64,000 nt of DNA from Arion vulgaris. Taxonomy: Eukaryota > Mollusca > Gastropoda > Stylommatophora > Arionidae. The position numbers and the translations under genes are program-made. The notes under the pieces are model-generated. The model worked only from the letters and a program-made list of their open reading frames with translations, did no database searches and was not told the origin of the DNA. Positions 22,301 through 36,300 of this stretch are shown in pieces (the first letter of the stretch is position 1; every line of letters starts with the position of its first letter). The stretch is taken from positions 2,913,782 to 2,977,781 of the forward strand of contig CM036759.1 in NCBI GenBank assembly GCA_020796225.1. Direction: 5' to 3'.

Positions 22301-24229
22301 TGTTCTGCGATACAAAATGCTGCAGATATGGGCAACACCAAGGCAATGTACGAAAATATCAGAGTAGCTCTGGGACCAAACATAACAAAAATTGCACCAC
22401 TAAGATCAGAAACAGGTGAGCCAATAACAGATATGACCAAACAGCTCGAAAGATGGGTGAAACACTATTCCAATCTTTACTCTGTGGAGAAACCAGCACA
22501 CCCAGTCCTCGATCAGATCATACCGAAACATCATGACCAAACCGAGCTGGATACCGAACCCACGGAGCAGGAACTTTCCGAAGCAATCAACAAACTTTCA
22601 AATGGCAAGGCATCAGGACTAGACAACATTCCTGCAGAAATCCTCAAATACAATAGGGATGTCCTGCTGCCCCACCTCTACAATCTCCTTATTCAGTGCT
22701 GGAGAGAGGGAACACTTCCTCAGGACATGAGGGATGCAAAGATAGTGACACTCTATAAAAACAAAGGGATAAGGGGATTGTAACAACTACAGAGGCATCT
22801 CCTTCTAAGCGTAACAGGCAAAGCTTTTGCACTAGTCCTCTCAAAACGACTACAGAAACTGGCGGAGCGTGTTCTTCCAGAGTCACAATGTGGATTCAGA
22901 GCTAGACGGTCAACAACTGACATGATATTTACCCTTCGACAGCTACAAGAGAAGTGCAGAGAGCAGAGCAAGCCTCTATGTATTGCTTTCGTGGATCTGA
23001 CTAAGGCATTTGACACAGTCAGCAGGCCAAGTCTTTATAAAATATTGAAGTATATTGGTTGTCCCCAAAGTTGCTCCAATTGATTGTTTCCTTCCATGAG
23101 GGCATGAAAGCCAGCATACAGTTCGATGGCAGCACATCTGATAGTTTTGAGGTTAAGAGTGGAGTCAAGCAGGGCTGTGTCCTTGCCCCCACTCTCTTTG
23201 GTATCTTCTTCGCAGTCCTTTGAACCACGCCTTAGGGGACGCTGATGGTGATGTTTTCATCCTCACTAGATCTGATGGTTCACTGTTTAACTTGGCTCGC
23301 TTAAGAGCCAAGACAAAAACAACGGAAATACTTCTCAAGGAAGTCCTTTTCGCTGACGATGCTGCCTTAGTCGCCCACAGTAAGACTACACTGCAATGTC
23401 TAATTAATAATTTGTCAAAGGCATGCGACCTCTTTTCTCTGACAATAAGTGTCTCCAAAACAGTTGTATTATGTCAGGAGGTAAGACATCAAATATCACT
23501 TTAAATGGCAACCATCTAACACCAGTGCAAAAATTCTGCTATCTTGGGTCCACGGTCACTGCCAGCCTTTCTCTTGACGAAGAAATCAACGCTCGTATAG
23601 GAGTGCGGCTACTACATTCGGCATACTATCAAAGCGAGCGTGGGACCAAAAAAATTGACATTGCAGACGAAGACTCAAATATATCGAGCCTGTGTAATTA
23701 GTTCTTTACTATATGGCTCAGAAACATGGACAGCCTACTCAAGACACGAGAGGAGACTTAACATCTTTCACCTTCGATGTCTCCGCAAGATTATGAACAT
23801 CAGGTGGTACGACAAGATAACCAACTCTGAAGTACTACAACGTGCAAATCTGCCTTCCATCATGGGCATGCTCAGCAGTAGACGACTAAGATGGTTGGGA
23901 CATGAGAAGAATGGAAACTTATCGCATACCAAAACAAATGTTGTTCTGTGAACTTTCGGAGGGAAGAGGCACCAGGGCAGACCACTGCTCAGATATAAAG
24001 ATGTCTGCAAAACCTCAATGAAAAACTTCTCTATAGATCCCAGCACATGGGAGGGACTAGCTGATGACAGAGTTGTGTGGAAAGCCAAATTACGGAAGGG
24101 CAGAGTCTTTTGAGAAGAGACTTATGTACGAGCTGAACAACAAGAGAGAAAAGCGAAAACTCAGAAGTTGTCACAGTAAAACACTTGCCTATTGACCGTC
24201 TGTAAAGATGAAAAGGGCCATATATATAA

Positions 24230-24304
<75 letters not shown>

Positions 24305-27300
24305 TTATTTATTAACGAGTAGTTACAATTTTTAAAATGCTTTTTGCCTCCATTGAATAAACCTTTAAAACTGAGAAAATAACTGTATATGGAAAGAATT
24401 AACTATTCAGCCATTACTATGTTATGATCGTGTACCATAAATCGAATATCATTGTTTGCTTATAAAAACATACAATTGCAGTTTTCAAATAATTTTGTTT
24501 GTCCTTACGCTGTACAACAAAGAATCAAATTCCTATAAATGTACTTTCTTGATAACAAGGATACTGAAGCGAAACGTTTGACATCATCCAAGATCCTCTG
24601 ATGTTGACTGCTGACCACGATGCTGTACTGCACCTATTGATTGATGCTGCGATTTAATGAGAACAGATTCTAAATTACAAATATTTACTGCATCAATATT
24701 TGGTTGACATGTATTTTAAAATTGTGACTTAAAAAAACTCTCATCATTTGATTAAACGATAAGTAGGCCAAAAACTTTGGTTTCGGATGTGTCTGTCCTA
24801 CACTAGTAGGGGCCTAATGTTCTAACTGTTCTTGGCAAAGACTGTTTATATATCACAGTCAGAATGATAAAATTGGTTGAGAAGAACGATCGAAACAAAC
24901 AAACAAACAAAAATTAAACCATAAGAACTTCACATTGATGGTTATATTTGGTGCAGAAAATCACAGCGAGTTAATGATTCTGCTAACTACATTGTTGCCC
25001 GTAAGAAAATTATCCTATATAGAATTTTTCTTGTTTAGGAATAAAACATTTCAGTCTGTCAAGACAGAAATAACCCAATATTTTGAGCCTTGAATTACCT
25101 CTTCCATTCAAAGACTACACCAGCGACAATGTTATAGCATAATACACTAAACAGGATGCGTTAAGTTTTTAGATTTCTAAAAATTTGATCACAACTTCTT
25201 AACTTTTTTTTCTTCTTCATGACAGCAAGAAGGTTCTCTCTGTGCACAGCACTGCTTGAATGCTCTTCTTCAGAACCAGTACTTTAGTGCTGTTGATTTA
25301 GCACAGATTGGTCGCAGGTTAGATGATAGAGAGCGGGACAGAATGGCTGAAGGTGGTATCGGCACAAATGAGTATCAGCGATTTATTGAGGTATGTAGTT
25401 AAAAATAGCTTCACTAGTATTGTACTCGCCCGAGTGGTTACCGGGCCCAAATTTGGGTGTAAAGAATAGAACCACTGTTACCTGTCACGCATGTCGTAAG
25501 AGGCGACTAAGGAGGTTTGGCTGAAATCAGATGCACATGTCCACTATGGAATGCTAACCCGAAACAAATGCTTGCAGAAAATGGATGCACCAGGCTGTAA
25601 GGCGAATAACATGGTGCAACGACCCCTCACAATGAGGAATGGGATTGCTGATTCTATGGTCGCCAATCTGCCTCAGAGATTTAGCTGCGCAGTAAGAATT
25701 CAGACCTACCATCACAAGGGTGGCCAAAACTTACTGCGGGAAGAGGTCGGCACAAATGGTGAAGCAGAAATCATAGGAATTATATCCTACAGAACCGCCC
25801 CTAGTATGCAGACTTAAGAAGAAAGAGGTGGCCCTATTACACTAGCGTCCAAGACAAACTGTATGGCGTGGCTGATAATCTGAGGCAGACGGCTACCTTT
25901 ATTAGAGAGTCCGAGGTCCCAATCTAGTGAGAATGCAGAAGAAGAAGAAGTATTGTACTGATATATCAAGTAAGTCATGGACAGTAAATAGACAAACAGT
26001 TAGATATCTTAAGGCTACATAGATGTGGTTTATAGAAGTACAGTAACTGTCTTATGTAGGCTACCTAGATGTGGTTTTATAGAAGTACAGTAACTGTCTT
26101 ATGTAGGCTACCTAGATGTGGTTTTATAGAAGTACAGTAACTGTCTTATGTAGGCTACCTAGATGTGCTTTTATAGAAGTACAGTAACTGTCTTATGTAG
26201 GCTACATAGATGTGGTTTTATAGAAGTACAGTAACTGTCTTATGTAGGCTACCTAGATGTGGTTTTATAGAAGTACAGTAACTGTCTTATGTAGGCTACA
26301 TAGATGTGGTTTTATAGAAGTACAGTAACTGTCTTATGTAGGCTACCTAGATGTGGTTTTATAGAAGTACAGTAACTGTCTTATGTAGGCTACATAGATG
26401 TGGTTTTATAGAAGTACAGTAACTGTCTTATAACTTTCTAACAAATATTGGTATTTCACAGAGGAAGCTCAGTACTACCATTGATTGATTGATTGATTGA
26501 TTAATCAACAGTTTTTTGAACATGTCATGAGAACGGGAGGTTTAGAACATATAGTAAAAAGTTTGAATTACTAAAGGTCAGATGATAAAAGATAATGCAA
26601 GTGATGATGATGTTGTTTATACCGATGGGTCTGTGCATCACGGTGAGAAATCAGGCTGGAGTTTCTTGGCAAGCATGCATAGTAAGGTTGTTGCAGAGTG
26701 AAGTGGAGCATACAGGACAACTACATTCAGTATGAAGATGGAGGTTGAGGTCATTACTTCTGCCCTCCATTGGCTCCCCAGGACTACGTTTACTGATGCC
26801 GTTGTTGTATCTGGCTCTCAGTCGATGTTTCGGATGGTCCAAATGGCATGTTCCAGTATGAGTGGATACCATCTATTGAAGTTTCTAACCTCCAGATGCA
26901 TACATGGATCTACTGTCCTGGGTATGCAAGTGTTTTCGGCAATGAGAGAGCAAACTGGCTTGCATCAACAGCATTGATTGTCTGAGAATTGTAGATGGAT
27001 AGGGGGGATATTGTTCAGTCACTTCACGACTGCCTATTGGATAGAGATACTAAAATAGATGATGAATCGATCCAGCGATTTCAAGAGTTTGGAGTTACCC
27101 GTTCTACAAATAGAAGTGGATTCCTGAGGAACAGAGTGAGGAGTGTGTTTAACAAGCGAGCCACAGGAACCATAAGTATGCATACCCTTTGTGGATCAGA
27201 TTTGCGGACAGAAATCAGATGTGCTGGCCTACTTGTAGGCGCATAACTGGCACACCGTACAATTGCTCTTAGGCTCAGATCACATGAAAATCACACAGGG

Positions 27301-30300
27301 TGGTTAACAAGTGGTCAATATGGAGCATTTGAAGAAGACTTGTTTGTCTCTAGTGGCTTGTGTGCCACTATCCATCTAATTCATGGTCTTCCTCTTGTCT
27401 TCTTTCCTGATATTATGTTGTAGAAGATTCTGTATACAGTAGAGTTTGGTTGAATTCTTATCAAGTGGCAGGACAACTTCATTCTTTGTTTCTCAATGTG
27501 ATTCAAGCAAGGTTCTGTCCCAACTTTCTTTCTTATGCTGATGTTGGTGACTCTGTGTTTTCTGGTGTTGTTGGTAACTTTTTGTAGGCATTGCATTTCA
27601 CATGTAGTTATTTTTTGCAACTCTTCTTTGCTCATTGTCCATGTTTGGCTCTGGTAACACAAAGTAGGCATGTAAATGCTGCTAATCTTCTGTTGGTTAG
27701 CTGTCAGTGGGATGTTTGGGTGCCTTAACAATGGGACTAGCTGGTAGGTTACAGCATTTGCTTTTTGCACTTTAGCCTGTATAAATTATTTAGTGTTAGA
27801 AAATAGAAAATGTGCATGTAATAGTTTGTTCACAAACCAGTTGTGAAAGTGAATCTTAATCTGACCTCATTAAGTTTGTATCTTGACAGGAACCATCAAG
27901 TAACTATGACGACAGTGGATTCTTTTCTGTACAAGTAATCACAGAAGCATTGTCAGTCTGGGGACTTGATATGGTGCTATATAACAGCCAGGATCCAATT
28001 TCAGTTCAAGCTAGGACAGATCCCACGTAAGGAAGCTGTGTTACTGTATCTTCATTTTGTCTTGTCATAACATGTATTATCGTGTGTCCTTTGCTTGATA
28101 AAGGCCTTTGGTCGAAACATTGCTGTGTATTGTTTTTGTATTTTGTAAAACTACAGTAATTTGTTTTAACATGTTTTGCCATTGCTTCATAGTTTTACTG
28201 CAGTCTTCCCTATATCGATAAAATATATCATACATGCCAGCGCATGGCCAAGAAAAAACTGTACAAAGACTATCACATGAACAGAATGAAGTCTGCTCAG
28301 GCTGCCCAGTGTGCATGTCAGACTGAAACCCAGACTCCAGATCACATCCTGCGTTAGTGTCCATCATACCTACACCAATGGAATGAAACATGACCTCACG
28401 AACAAAGCTTACAGAACAAGCTATAGGGAACCCTCAAGGAACTCCAACTGACATGCAGCTTCATAGAGACAACCCATTTCATAGTTTAGACTGAACATAT
28501 GAAATTAATCCTATAGAAGAAAAAGAGGACGGATACCTACAAATCTGTATACAAAGTTATAAATATGTACAAAGAATTTTCTTGTTATCAATACACAACA
28601 TTTATCAACCTGTACAAAGAATTTTTTTGTTATCAATACACAACATTTATCAACCTGTACAAAAAGCCAAAAATCTGATAGAGATAGAGTTTAGAGTCCA
28701 CATGGTGATTCACTGTAGTAGAATAATGAATGGTACTATCAAGTTTAGAAATCTGATCATTTCAATTATATTACCTCTTTCTTTGCTTTATTCTAGCTAC
28801 TTAAAATAAACCATCCATTGTGATGATTTTGTGTAATTCTTGCCATTTGTTTGAAAGTAAGCATGGTTTTTTATGTTTATAGCTCTTTTAGCTCAACTCA
28901 TCCTATTTCATCATGCCCTTTTTACTTGGGTTGACCTTCTCAAAAACTATGGTTCATTGACATCATAAAATATTGAGTCTATCCCTGCTGTTTTATATAT
29001 TGGAACTAACAAGGCTGAGTGAGATATATAAGGTATAAATTATGAGTAAATTATTGATTGAAACATTGATGAATATGGCTCAGGTCTAAGAGTCTGTGAA
29101 GCTTAATTGAAATGATTGATTAAATTAACTCAATATTTAGACACCAGGCAGGCCATGACAAGCTCTGGAGTCGCATGTACAAGAAAGTCAAGATTGACGT
29201 AAAGCAGAGATCTGTCCTTGTGGTCACACCCCACAAGACATTGTACATATGCTGCAGTCATGACCCATTTATACAGTCTTGAGGAACCAAATATGACCAG
29301 TCCACACATCAGAAGAAACCAAACTATACTTAATGGCGGAAGACATGCACTGCACCACATCCTTCATGGAGGCTTCAGTTCTACTAATCTTACTAATCAC
29401 TATCAATAAGAATGGGGAAGAAGAAGAAGAATATCAAAAATGATACAGGATAAATCATCCAAGACATACTACTGGTACCAGTACTATAATCAAGCAACTA
29501 TAGATTTGTTGACGGGGGGCTTTTTCATGCAACTTTATAATATACTAAACGAACCAGGTGGATTCATTTCATATACATTTATTATTATAATTTGTGGACA
29601 ATACACGAACATGTCTGGTCGTGCCCAATGTTTATATCATCTCCTCCGTTTACTCATCGTTACTAACTGACTGTCACTACACAACTACGTATTTTTTACT
29701 ACGTCAATGTCTCGTTTAGTGTTACCCTTCTGTTTGGAGAGTGTAAACACTAAGTCTCTACTAATATATCCTACCAACTATACTATAAACTAAAGCTACT
29801 TGTCTGTTCCTCAGCTGCCACCTGGGAGGAGGGGGACTGGCTATCCACTACAGATTGAAAGGGTTATCAGTTATATGAGGACTATCATCATAAGACTCGG
29901 CTATGTCCATTGGTGCTCTGATCCCCACCTCTACAAATTCAACGGTGGCCCAACACACAAGTTCCATGCTGATTAACTCTTTCCATACACAGTTATTTCC
30001 TCAGTTGTACAGATTCATTCAAGAGAAGCAACAACAAAATTAAAAGAAAAATCGTAACTAGTCATCAATAAATAAACATATATAAATCTTATATATACTA
30101 ATTTGAAGAAAACTGGTCAACCTATTAGAATAACAAGGTTGAAAAGTAGTAGAGGTAAAAATAGTAGCAGTAAAACTAGAAAGACTTATATAAGGGAAAC
30201 AACTTGAATGGCGCAGTGTATGGCGAATGGCGTTCAACGGAATACACCGTAGTACAGTGTGCAGCCATTGGCGTGGAGTTAAGGAAATAAGCATATATTT

Positions 30301-33300
30301 GTTTCTCCTCTTGACTCTATAAACAATCTATTACCGTAATCATTGATACGTCCGTGTGGTGCCGGGGCCCGCAAGAGAAGCAAAGAATAGTACCACTGCG
30401 ACCTACAATGCATGTCGTAAGAGGAGACTCTTCTGCGATCAACTTTTGCTATGCGACTACTCCAGTATGTGTCATAAACAGGGCGGTGCGCTTGAGGTCT
30501 TCACCGGTTCCCATAGTTTGTCTTGTAGTGTTGTTTCTGTTGGCCAGATCTCAATCTCTCACCACTCAGACTAGGGCAGTCTTACACGATGTGCTCTAGG
30601 GACTGCTTTGGTGCTCCACAGGTGCAGGCCGCCGAGTCCCTGAGACCCATTCTGTGGAGGTGTGCTCTGAGACTGCAGTGTCCCGTTCTAAGTCTGAAGA
30701 CTGTGGTCTGTGCTTTTCTGTTTAGTGTATTTATACTGTCGTGCTCTGGGTTGTATCCTCCATTTTTTTTGTCTCCAGATCATTTTCCTGGATTGTTTCA
30801 GGAGAGTCTTTGCTTCTGTAAAACTTTGTGTTGGGTGGTGTTGTGTTAGGCTCCCCCAGCCCTTGCGAGTTTATCAGCCTTTTCGTTTCCTGGTATGCCA
30901 CAGTGAGCTGGTATCCACTGTAAGACCAGTTAGGATTTTTTGGACAACAAGCTGATATTTTGCCGTATGTCCTGAATGAGCTTGTCTTGTCTGGAACATG
31001 AGATAGCCTGGAGAACGAATCTTGAATCGCTAAAGATTGCAATATTTTTTTCAGACACTTGCTGGTCGTTGAGAATCTGTATGGCTGCAAGAAGGGCTGT
31101 TGCCTCTGCTCTAAAGTTGGTGCATGTTTCTCCTGCTGCCAGAGAGTGTGTTTCTGTGTTTCCTTGAGGGTGAGTGATGTAGATTCCGCTGCCTCCTTTT
31201 CTGGTAGCATCTGTAGCTGAGCCGTCTATGAACACATGTGTCCATGTGCTGGTGGGATATTGCTCTCGTAGCATTTGAAGTGAAATGGCTCTTTGCTCTG
31301 TCTCTGTATTTTTTTTTTGAGATTATTCCTGAGACTTCTAGGTGTATTTGGGCCATGTTTTGGTAGCGTATCCATGACTCTGGTATTATGGGTTCCCACA
31401 TTTCTAGGTCAGTTTCTAGGATGTCTGTATGTTGCATATGAAATTCTCTGGCCAGATGGTTGGGACTTTTCCTTGCAAGTCTGTTTTTGTTTTCTCTTGG
31501 AATTTTGTGTGTAGAGTGTGTTCTTTTAGCCGTTTTAGTTTTTCAAACTGGGTGAGTGTTTTAAATTTTCTGAGGAGTTCTAGAGGCTCTATGTCTGCGG
31601 TTTTTCCATTTCTATGATAGGACTGCTTTTCATTGCTCCCAGAGTTATTCTTAGGCCCATGTTTTGTACCTTGTCTAGTTTCTGTGTGTTTGTTTTGGCT
31701 GCTGTTGTCCAAGAGCTGGAGCCATATTCCATGATGGGTCTTACTGCTCCGTGTAGACCTGCTTTAATATTTTTGAATTTGCGCCCCAGGACGTGCCAGC
31801 TAGTTTCTTCATCACAGCAAGTCTTTGTATGGCGTAAGAGGAGACTAATGTAGGCACTAGGGATGCTACCCTAGTAAATAAAAAGCAGCGCAGAAATAGG
31901 ATGTGCTGGCTTACCTGTATGCGCATAACTGGCACAACGTACAATCGCTCTTAGGCTCAGATCACGTACAAATCACACAGAGTGGTTAACAAGTGGTCGA
32001 TATGGAGCGTTCGAAGAAATCATTGATAACATATATTTAATTTGACAGTTAAATGGGGGTGTTCATATTTACTATTTCTTTGTGATTTTTCTTATTTGAA
32101 ACAATATTTATTATGGGAGAGTATCTTTGATACAGGTGTGCAGTAATTTGTTCACACCTGGTCAGTGAAACTATGTTTGTAATTGTCTCTTGTTATCAGT
32201 GTACTATACTCAACAGGCAGATGTCTGCCTTCATATGCAACTACCACCAACATTGGTTCTCTGTGCGCAAGTTGGGACACCAGTGGTTCAACTTAAATAG
32301 CCTTCTCTCTGGACCGGAATTAATCTCAGACACTTACTTATCCTTGTTTCTTACTCAGCTACAACAAGAAGGTTAGTACAAGTTTATACTCAACTACAAC
32401 AAGAAGGTTAGTATAAGTTTATACTCAACTACAACAAGAAGGTTAGTATGTTTATACTCAACTACAACAAGAAGGTTAGTACAAGTTTATACTCAACTAC
32501 AACAAGAAGGTTAGTACAAGTTTATACTCAACTACAACAAGAAGGTTAGTACAAGTTTATACTCAACTACAACAAGAAGGTTAGTACAAGTTTATACTCA
32601 ACTACAACAAGAAGGTTAATATAAGTTTATACTCAACTACAACAAGGTTAGTACACATTTATACTCAACTACAACAAGAAGGTTAGTACACATTTATACT
32701 CAACTACAACAAGAAGGTTAGTACACATTTATACTCAACTACAACAAGAAGTTTAGTACAAGTTTATACTCAACTACAACAAGAAGGTTAGTCTATTGTC
32801 TATTCCCAGGTGGAAGATGTAGTTGGCTGTACACTCTTGCCGTTAAGCGTAGGGATGGGAGCTTTAATTTGCATTCTAGGGCTAGATGAGTCACTCTTGT
32901 TGTGTTGTATCCGTGTTTATATAGTGTGGTCTTGATATTGTCTATCCATATTTTTCTTGGTCTTCCCTTAGCTCTAGAATCCGATCTCATTTTATTGTAT
33001 GCTGTTAGTGGTGGTTGGATGTATTTCATTCTCATTAAACCACTGCATTTGTTATCTTTCGATGTATTCGGTGCATGAGTTATGCCCACTCTGCTTCTGA
33101 TGTCCTCATTTCATAGTCTGTCTTTCCTGGTGACTCCCACTGCCCTCCTCAAGCATTTGATTTCACACCTGGTTAGCTTTCTGTGATATGTTGCTGTAAG
33201 AGACCAAGTTTGGCACTGGAATTTTAGTACACGTTTAGTACACGTAGAAGGTTAGTACACATTTATATAATGTCAAGTTTTGGTGCTGCCTTTCAACCAG

Positions 33301-36300
33301 AGCAGTGATATCCTAGTGATTAGTACAGCACTTGCTCCTTAAGCACAATGTCTGGGGTTCAATTCCACAGTGGTAGTGGAATTCTTTAGCCACAGTTGGG
33401 TACAAGAACAGCACTGGGAAGTAAAAGGGGCTGGCGAGATGTTGACCACCACCCATTGTGTGCCTGATGGCAAAGAAAATACAAGCTTAACACTGTATTC
33501 TCCAATATACCCCTTGATATGAAGATGGGGAGATCTTTTAGTTTTATTGAACCCTTTAGATTCAAATATTATGAACCTAATTTCTGGTATTGTTCTCCTC
33601 TCTCTCACTCAGGTTACTCCATATTTATTGTTACTGGAGCATTACCTGAATGTGAGGCTGATCAGTTATTACGACTTATGCCAGCTAGTCTCAGACTGTC
33701 AAGCCCAAGTTATTAACTGAAAAGAGGAATGGAGTGGAGGAAACGCTGATGATGGAGAGGACAGTGCACTGACTGAAGCTTTAAGGGCAAGCAGAGAGTT
33801 GGTTGATAGCGGTGATGCAGCTTTACAACGAGCTCTGCAGCTGAGCCTGGAAGGTAGTCTCTAAGTAAATACTTCAATTTGTAAATGTTGTTATAGAAGC
33901 ATTTTCTTGTGTTCCACTTTCACTTCTAACGAAAGAAATATATGACTACAACAGTAACTAACTGGCTTTCATGAACTTCTGAAGTCAAAGAAGGCACACC
34001 TGTATGGTGAGGGACACTGATAATAAAGGAAAGCAAGCTTTCATGCACAAATCAGTCAGAAGTGTCCTGACTACACCTGAACTCATAGCGGACAAACACA
34101 AGAAGAAGAAAAACTGGCTTTCATTAGCTAGCATCAAAACACGCCATCACCATGAATGCATGTCTGTAAGGTTGGGGGCACTGATAATAAGGAAAGCAGG
34201 CCCTCATGCAAAAATCTGTCAGAAACGCCATATCATGCGCACTGACTATGCCTGAATTCATAGCGGCGAACACAAGAAGAAGGAAGACATGATATTTGGA
34301 AAACATGTGACCAGTTCTTATGTTATTGTTCATTTTAGGATCATCTTCATCGGACATGTCCATAATTGCTCCCATCTCCTCCCAAGCATGTATCTCAGTG
34401 TGTTTAGGCTAACAACTCCCGTCTGTGTTGATTGATGTATCTACTGGGTTTTCTCGCGGTTTTCCCATCTTGTCGCACCTATCGGTATGCGCAACCGAGA
34501 TAGAGAGATACCCTTTATCTTCGACGTTGAAATCTTCAGAACGTATGTTTTCTTTGAGAGCGTTGATGTTGTCGCTTCTGTCCATAGAAGACCTATTCTT
34601 AATCGTAGCATTGCCTGCCAGTGCGTCTGCTCTCTCATTGCCCTTCACCCCAGCGTGACCCGGGACAAAGATGAAGCTAAGTATGTGGATTGACAAGTTT
34701 TGTATTAATTGCATCCACTCCCTTCGTACATAACCGGCCTTGTTCATCTGTATGATGGTCATAGAGTCACTGAGCATGCATGCATGGGTGCATGTATGCG
34801 TCTGCAGCCACTCCAGCAGGAATTTTGTTACCGTCATAACCTTATGTTAGTCTTATGTTAGAAACCTTACAGTACTAGGACATAGTATTTGAAGGACAGG
34901 TGCCATCTTGCCTGTTGTTATCTTACTCTATTACAACCAGGGCAACTGGTTGCATGGTAGAGCTGGGTAGCAGTCTCAAGTCTTTTGTATTCCTGTGTAT
35001 AACTGTGTAGATAGAGGATAAGAAAGAGAGAAAACTTTGGACACCCTAACATCATGGTACAGTAAACTGTTTACATCCGAACCAATAATACCAAAAACAG
35101 ACATTTGTGGAGAGCTATGATTGCCTATGTCCACCAACATGGCACAAGATGATGATGAGACATTACTGTTCCTAATTAGTTTTCTTTTAAAAAAATATCG
35201 CAAAGATGAATTACATGAAGGTCATTCTTTGCCTTCATGATGCTGTGATGACTTGGTGACAATGACACAAATTAACTGACCTCTGGAAAACTACAGTAGA
35301 ACTTGGTAACTCAATCATGGCAAATTACCCACATATTCACATCTGATTCAGACTTTGTTTTTGATCATATACAATATGATGCATGTGATTTGTCAGGCTT
35401 TCTACTCTCCCAACATGACTACTTGCCATTTTTGGTTGTTCCCCAAACTGAAAGGAATCTGAATTGAGTTCAGAGAAGACATTGAAAGCTATGGCCACAC
35501 TGTACTCCATTCTTCTTCTTCGAACGCGCCATATCGACCACTTGTTAACCACTATTTGTGATTTGTATGTGATCCAAGCCTAAGAGCGATTGTACATGTG
35601 CCACAAGAAGTATATGCTGTTCACAAGGAGAGTACTTTGAAGGGAATTAGGGTTCCAGACCTCCAGGTCAATAATTGTATTTTATCCAACTAAAGGTCTG
35701 ATATACATTTTCAACAGACTTTGTATATATCATCTCTATATATGATTTTTCCAAAGCTTACAAAACTGATCCTGTTGCTGGTGGGAATCTAAACGCTGAT
35801 GCTTCTGGGAAAGGATCAACTAGTGGTGCCCCTTCAACCAGTAGTTATTCACAGCCATCGTCCCAGGATGATCTCCGCCAGAAACGCTTGGCAGCTCTTG
35901 ACAAACAGGGTTCAGGAAATACAACAAATACTATTCAAACTTCTGAGCATTGTGAACATACTGCAGGTATGTCTGATTGTTGTTTGATTTCTTCTTTAAG
36001 GCATGACAGATTTTTTAAGCCATGGCATTATCTTTTCAACCATATTTATTATTGTGTTACATTCATAACATAGATGTTTACAGAGAATACATGACCTTTG
36101 ACTTACAGATCAGTTTAACATAGTTGTTTACAGAGAATACATGACCTTTGACTTGTAGATTAGTTTAACATAGATGTTTACAGAGAATACATGACCTTTG
36201 ACTTACAGATCAGTTTAACATAGTTGTTTACAGAGAATACATGACCTTTGACTTGTAGATTAGTTTAACATAGATGTTTACAGAGAATACATGACCTTTG

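Larger units (their letters stand above)
21343..24402. mobile_element. piggyBac-type element P1, split by a LINE (intron 1)
   Basis: Begins TTAACTCTTTCCATGCC and ends GGAAAGAATTAA. Its first 240 and last 110 bp match the uninterrupted 302-bp copy at 29977-30278. The middle is filled by LINE A and a TA repeat, inserted at the element's own TA-rich centre. Confidence 0.8.

Noticed and set aside
22028..22783. An intact host gene (251-codon ORF)
   Set aside because: It is the RT N-terminal segment of LINE A; its frame is lost at 22783 and continues in other frames with RT motifs.
35717..35756. An alternative, upstream start for ataxin-3 exon 6
   Set aside because: In-frame and possible, but the 13 added residues show no family similarity; noted as an alternative, not adopted.
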